Below, piece after piece: positions 17,980 through 21,108 of a DNA stretch of 21,108 nucleotides. The DNA is from Saccoglossus kowalevskii (taxonomy: Eukaryota; Hemichordata; Enteropneusta; Harrimaniidae): assembly GCF_000003605.2 (NCBI RefSeq), contig NW_003128863.1:118518-139625 (forward strand). The letters are read 5' to 3'. A model generated the notes under the pieces. The model did not search any database. It was not told the DNA's origin and saw nothing but the letters and a program-made list of their open reading frames with translations. The stretch's first letter is position 1. The number at the start of each line of letters is the position of its first letter. Made by a program: the position numbers and the translations under genes.

Positions 17980-19991
17980 CATGACATTAAGTTTCACAAT
18001 GTAAAAACAAAATGTATGGTCTTCCTTCCCAGTGAATGGAAACCTAATAGTATCCCCAACGTATAGTTGTATGGTAAAATCTTTGGAATATGTTTCAGTT
18101 ATCAAATATCTTGGTTACGTTGTGTCATCGTCAGGCAGTGATTGTCAAGATATGCAAAGACAGCTAAGGTCAATATATACAAGGGTAAATATGCTTTTGC
18201 GTAATTTTTGTCTCTGTTCAGAAAATGTGAAATGTACACTTTTTAGTATTTATTGTTTTAATATTTAGTGTAATTATAGTGTTCGGCAGCTAAACAAAAT
18301 AAAAGTTGCCTATAATAATACCATAATAATGCCATGCGATTAGTTTTGCCTCATGTGCTAGTTCTAATCTGTATCAGTAGAAATATTTTAAATTTGTCAT
18401 CTCTACGGAAAAAGCATTGTACAATTTTAATATGCGGCTTTTTCAAAGTAAGAATGATATAATTTCCGATTGCATTAACTGCGATTCTTTTTATAAATCA
18501 ATCTTTTGGCGCCATAACAGACGCCTTTTGTATGTTTAAATGTTTGTTATAGTTTTATTTTAGTGTGTTTTTATTGTGTGTACTTTATGGGTTGTGCACC
18601 TGAAATAGAGAAATAATAATAGTAATAATTGATTTAATTAATGACAGCAAACATTCGAAGTCATGTGCGCACCAGCGTGCTTGAAGGTAGTTCAGTTGAT
18701 GATCAACGTAAACTACGTCACATCTCTCACCACCAGGCGGCATGAAAAACTTACCTGTGGTAATTTTTGTCTTCTGTGCTCGTCAATTGTAATTGATCCT
18801 TTGAAGTACGAGTTGTGATAATCTCTGCCTACAGGCGTATTGGCTTGTGTATAAATAAAATCCATTCCACTTACATTGTGAGCGAGTTGATCTCTGTATG
18901 AATAGGAAACACTATTTCAATATCGATGCCATGGCACTCATTCTCGTACTATTGTGACGTGTTGTGATGCATTGTGGGAGGGGGGGGGGTGTTCTATCTG
19001 ACTTCACGGAAAACTACCTGATAATATTTTACATAATATAAATTAATTTATGCACTGGGTTTTATTTCTCTATTTTCGCTAAATTGAGTTCAACAAGAAA
19101 ATGTGGATACAATATAACATAACAACTACTGTGTCAAAAAGAAAAAAATGATTTCTTTCAACTTGTAATATACTGATGCCAACTGGTTCAAGTTGACAGT
19201 GTGTATACAACTCGCAAATGAATGAAAATATTGTAAGAAAAAGGTAGAATAAATAAAATTGAAAAGTTTGAAAAGTGATATAAAAAACTGTAAATTGCAG
19301 TTTGTAAATTGTATTTTCAGTTTGAATGCCGGTGAACGTTTGTCCAGTCTGACGACTTCGTTTGTACGCATATGTACAGTATGTTTATTCTGAGTCGCAC
19401 CAGTATTTGCAGACAGAAATTACACAAACTACAACCATAAATGTGTACGCAAGCACGGTAAACAAACTCGAGAGCATAAGTGAATTCGAAGTCATGTGCG
19501 CACCAGCGTGCTTGAAGGTAGTTCAGTTGCGTCAGCAGAAAAAGAGGAACAACATCGTTTCGTTTCATTCTGTCTCGGCCAGACCTTTACATATTCATAT
19601 GGAGCCATTTATCTGAGCACCAGTTAATATCGATTTCCAGAAACGAGCACACGAACATGATTGTCTATTCATTATTATGCAAATCTTTCCACAGACCGCG
19701 ACTGTGTTTCCATATACAGTTACTTTATACATTGTTTTTAACAACAGTTTAATCTCAGATGGAAGACACAAGTACAGTAAATATACACAGACCAGCTGTG
19801 TCTGTGTGCGTCTGTCAATATTTAAACATTGATATGACAAACAAATGGAGATTTATTGTTGAGTTGGTCATTATTTAATAAAGGGTACACAATTATTCAC
19901 ATCTGGGTCCTTGTAGATCGTAGATTTTTAAAATAAGTAACTAAACGTACCTTAATTCAAAAACACGAGAAGTATTCACCGCCCAGTTCGC
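15220..19991 (-). CDS. ST8Sia-like alpha-2,8-sialyltransferase, 5' end missing
   Basis: Minus-strand exons are 19991-19951, 18893-18755, 17904-17789, 16904-16815, 16634-16408 and 15449-15220; all introns are GT-AG and the phases join into 280 residues and a stop. GT29 enzymes of this group transfer sialic acid from CMP-sialic acid to another sialic acid on glycoproteins or glycolipids in the Golgi lumen. Sialylmotif L is [30 protein letters not shown], given here as two parts: [10 protein letters not shown] and [12 protein letters not shown]. Motif S lies around TLCDELHIYGFWPF, motif III is PYHYTED, and the His/Glu motif VS is HDFPEEF. A C-terminal Cys is kept. The NTPVG before motif L is typical of ST8Sia. 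Relatives are about 340-400 residues, so the cytoplasmic tail, membrane anchor and upper stem (roughly 70-110 residues) are missing; they may lie beyond 21108. Acceptor specificity cannot be read. Confidence 0.9.
16408..16634 (-). CDS. Sialyltransferase exon between motifs L and S
   Basis: 75 codons between two split ones, starting YGLLNDSHNV. It has GYILWIPNAFS, the family's ILW-IPAF segment, and ends FWNLKKQLSS. One sequon (NVS) and another (NDS, NVT) near the start are present. The acceptor is TTTTTTGCAG|T and the donor CAG|GTAGAA, phase 1. Confidence 0.92.
16815..16904 (-). CDS. Sialyltransferase exon, end of motif L
   Basis: A 90-base exon, too short for a simple ORF search. After completing Arg it reads TNVQPIQGYRDDAGSKTSLV and SLNPTIIQK. 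It fits the family's CN.APV..Y..DVG.K..L...NPS segment without gaps. The usual Cys after the Arg (RCN) is Thr here. The acceptor is ATGCAG|A and the donor AG|GTAAAT. Confidence 0.92.
16920..17760. other. AT-rich sialyltransferase intron with ACATAAC-like strings
   Basis: The intron contains repeated strings such as ATAACATAAC, GACATAACAC and GACATTACATATAACAC at 16930-17050 and 17600-17720. A plus-strand frame at 17244-17432 (62 codons) has no recognised motif. Confidence 0.55.
17789..17904 (-). CDS. Sialyltransferase exon with sialylmotif L
   Basis: Begins [20 protein letters not shown] and ends QFVM plus AG of an Arg codon. It carries the CMP-sialic-acid-binding core ([19 protein letters not shown]) with the Cys that normally pairs with motif S. 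The acceptor is ATTACAG, directly preceded by (ATT)23. The donor is AG|GTACAG. Confidence 0.95.
17908..17976 (+). repeat. (TAA)23 microsatellite
   Basis: 23 uninterrupted TAA units; on the gene strand this is (TTA)n, ending three bases before the AG of the sialylmotif L acceptor. Its length is likely to vary between individuals. Confidence 0.97.
18000..18632 (+). mobile_element. 5'-truncated non-LTR retrotransposon (LINE) fragment
   Basis: Plus-strand pieces of the reverse-transcriptase end of a LINE can be read in several frames: KTKCMVFLP at about 18003, then SVIKYLGYVVSSSGSDCQD with MQRQLRSIYTRVNMLLRNFC and ENVKCTLFSIYC (18080-18250). After a broken stretch come MRLFQSKNDIISDCINCDSF and YKSIFWRHNRRLLYV with a stop at about 18538. 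These match the region after the catalytic core in Jockey-type and related LINEs. A short T-rich 3' UTR and an AATAATAAT-type tail follow (18610-18630). It lies antisense in the sialyltransferase intron and is inactive. Confidence 0.85.
18653..18698 (+). repeat. Exact 46-bp repeat, copy 1
   Basis: Starts ATTCGAAGTCATGTGCGC and ends GTAGTTCAGTTG. It is identical over 46 bases to 19484-19529, in the same orientation. It lies in the intron between the stem and motif L exons, just past the LINE tail. Confidence 0.95.
18755..18893 (-). CDS. Sialyltransferase exon with NTPVG stem segment
   Basis: 46 codons after one split base: DQLAHNVSGMDFIYTQANTP, then VGRDYHNSYF and on to RRQKLPQ. TQ-NTPVG and the LPQ ending just before motif L are typical of ST8Sia. 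One sequon (NVS) is present. The acceptor is TTCATACAG|A and the donor CAG|GTAAGT. Confidence 0.88.
18970..19950. other. Sialyltransferase intron, no further gene
   Basis: A run of about ten G occurs near 18980. Open frames on both strands around 19120-19840 show no family motifs. The only notable item is the second copy of the 46-bp repeat. Confidence 0.5.
19484..19529 (+). repeat. Exact 46-bp repeat, copy 2
   Basis: Identical to 18653-18698, with no similarity in the flanks on either side. It lies in the intron between the 41-base stem exon and the next exon. Confidence 0.95.
19951..19991 (-). CDS. Sialyltransferase stem microexon (41 bases)
   Basis: Reads ANWAVNTSRVFEL and two bases of an Arg codon, with acceptor TTTACAG|GCG and donor AAG|GTACGT. 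Joined to the next exon it gives FEL-R-DQLAHN, as in the FR..L stem segment of ST8Sia proteins. It has one N-glycosylation sequon (NTS). An in-frame TAA 21 bases upstream shows that an intron must precede it; an acceptor nine bases earlier (AGCAG|AAT) is possible. Confidence 0.72.
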
Positions 19992-21108
19992 CTGTAAATT
20001 CTGCTTTTGTTACATGAAGCTTTTTTATGAGGTTGCGGCTCTTTCTGTTCAGCTTTTTTCGTATCGGCACACCAGTGGGGTATCTGGATATATAAACCAT
20101 ACACTATGGTAATGAGTTATGACGAGGGGCAAATGTTATCTTTCGCGAACCGTAAGCTTACCTACTGAAATGAGGCCATCTCACAAGATTTACAAGGAGA
20201 ACAATGACCTAATTTCCCATAATGCATTTCATTGTTATCAAATAGTTCGTTGCTACTGCGATTTCCCTCATTTTGTTCGTAAAAAAATAAAAAATGATTC
20301 AGCTTGGACAAACTAAAAATTTGCTTCCACTCGCTTTAAAAATAAATTGTAGTAATAACAAAAGTGTGAAATGCAAAATCAAAAAAGTCGTATAGACGCA
20401 GTAGACCTTCCCCTGTTTGAGCTAGGTGACTACTCGGGAATACATTATAATGAGACAACGTTTTATATCCTAAGAACAAATTTGGATAATTGCCCAGTGT
20501 TTTGAGGTTTGGAAAATACAGGAGGTTAAATTTTCAGTTTGTTAAAACCTGTCATTCAATACACCATAAGTTTGCTTTTATGTTAAACTGAAGTCTGGAA
20601 ATGTATTTGAAATAGGGATATTTCTTATTGAAATATGCTATTACTATAAGCACACGCCATCCCTGCGTATTATGTACATGGTGAGCAAACATTGTCAACA
20701 CCAAACAACACAATAAGTAGGTACAATTGGCGATTAGAAAAAAATATATGTTAAATTATGAAAATTCTACTGCAGCTTTGAAAGCGGTTCTAAGTATATT
20801 AGAACTTCTTATATGAAATTGGAAATAGATCTATGTAATTGTTTAAAAGATCACTGAAAATGAAGGTTACTTATGTACTGTTTGTCCGTGAATAGTTAAT
20901 TAATAATAAAGATTAACAGAATACAACTCAACCGTACATGTCCGTCAGTATTTCGTGATGTTTATAAATAGCATACAATTATCGTGACATCAAACATTTT
21001 GTGCCACTGTGACAGTGTTGAACCACTGTTGAATCTAACTTAGCTCTCGTTTGTCATGGATTAATATTTGATGTGGGGATTTGGATTTGGACTGTGTATG
21101 TTAAAGCG
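19992..21108. other. Upstream sialyltransferase intron or flank, no exon recognised
   Basis: I read the minus strand for a start codon followed by a membrane anchor and a phase-0 donor, as needed before the 41-base exon, and found none that convinces. The 5' exon or exons probably lie outside the window. The plus frame at 20119-20316 has no known motif. Confidence 0.45.

Noticed and set aside
17758-18105. Minus-strand frame with poly-leucine considered as a separate gene
   Set aside because: Its C-terminal part is the sialyltransferase motif L exon and the Leu run is the microsatellite; upstream residues match nothing.
19362-19840. Minus-strand frames with hydrophobic strings, considered as the sialyltransferase membrane anchor
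   Set aside because: They lie 3' of the stem microexon at 19951-19991 on the gene strand, so they fall in the wrong order.

Overview
This is nuclear DNA of an animal, most likely a marine invertebrate deuterostome (hemichordate, echinoderm, amphioxus or tunicate). The evidence is two multi-exon genes with GT-AG introns of about 160-1060 bases, an ST8Sia-type sialyltransferase (a GT29 family best known from deuterostomes), AT-rich introns and intergenic DNA, microsatellites, and remains of several transposon classes. The species cannot be settled from the sequence. A 131-base run of N (10329-10459) is an assembly gap.

Layout. Bases 1-1990 hold a 64-bp tandem duplication, one copy of a dispersed repeat (about 457-738), and otherwise nothing recognisable. 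Bases 1991-5211, minus strand, are a decayed tyrosine-recombinase retroelement (DIRS/Ngaro-like), in the order Gag-like zinc finger, reverse transcriptase, RNase H, tyrosine recombinase. It is followed by a solo LTR with a 5-bp target duplication (5341-5661) and a TIR-flanked DNA element with a long polypurine tract (about 5752-7096). Bases 7631-8260 carry two broken copies of the 3' end of the transporter gene that stands intact 5 kb downstream. Bases 8260-10500 have no gene I can support.

The first real gene is a plus-strand Spinster-like major facilitator transporter: six exons from 10582 to 13402, with a reconstructed product of 477 residues. The second is a minus-strand ST8Sia-like sialyltransferase, read from 19991 down to 15220. 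Six exons cover the last stem residues and the whole catalytic domain (280 residues); the exon for the membrane anchor was not found. The genes converge tail to tail. Between them lies a second copy of the dispersed repeat, interrupted by a 300-bp inverted-repeat element (14338-14637). A 5'-truncated LINE and a (TAA)23 microsatellite sit in one sialyltransferase intron.

The transporter and the sialyltransferase have no evident functional link. No new multi-gene system is visible. The points most worth a second look are the repeated transporter tail, a cysteine-rich glycosylatable loop in the transporter, the sialyltransferase acceptor site built on a microsatellite, an exact 46-bp repeat in two sialyltransferase introns, and a filled/empty pair showing where the small inverted-repeat element inserted.
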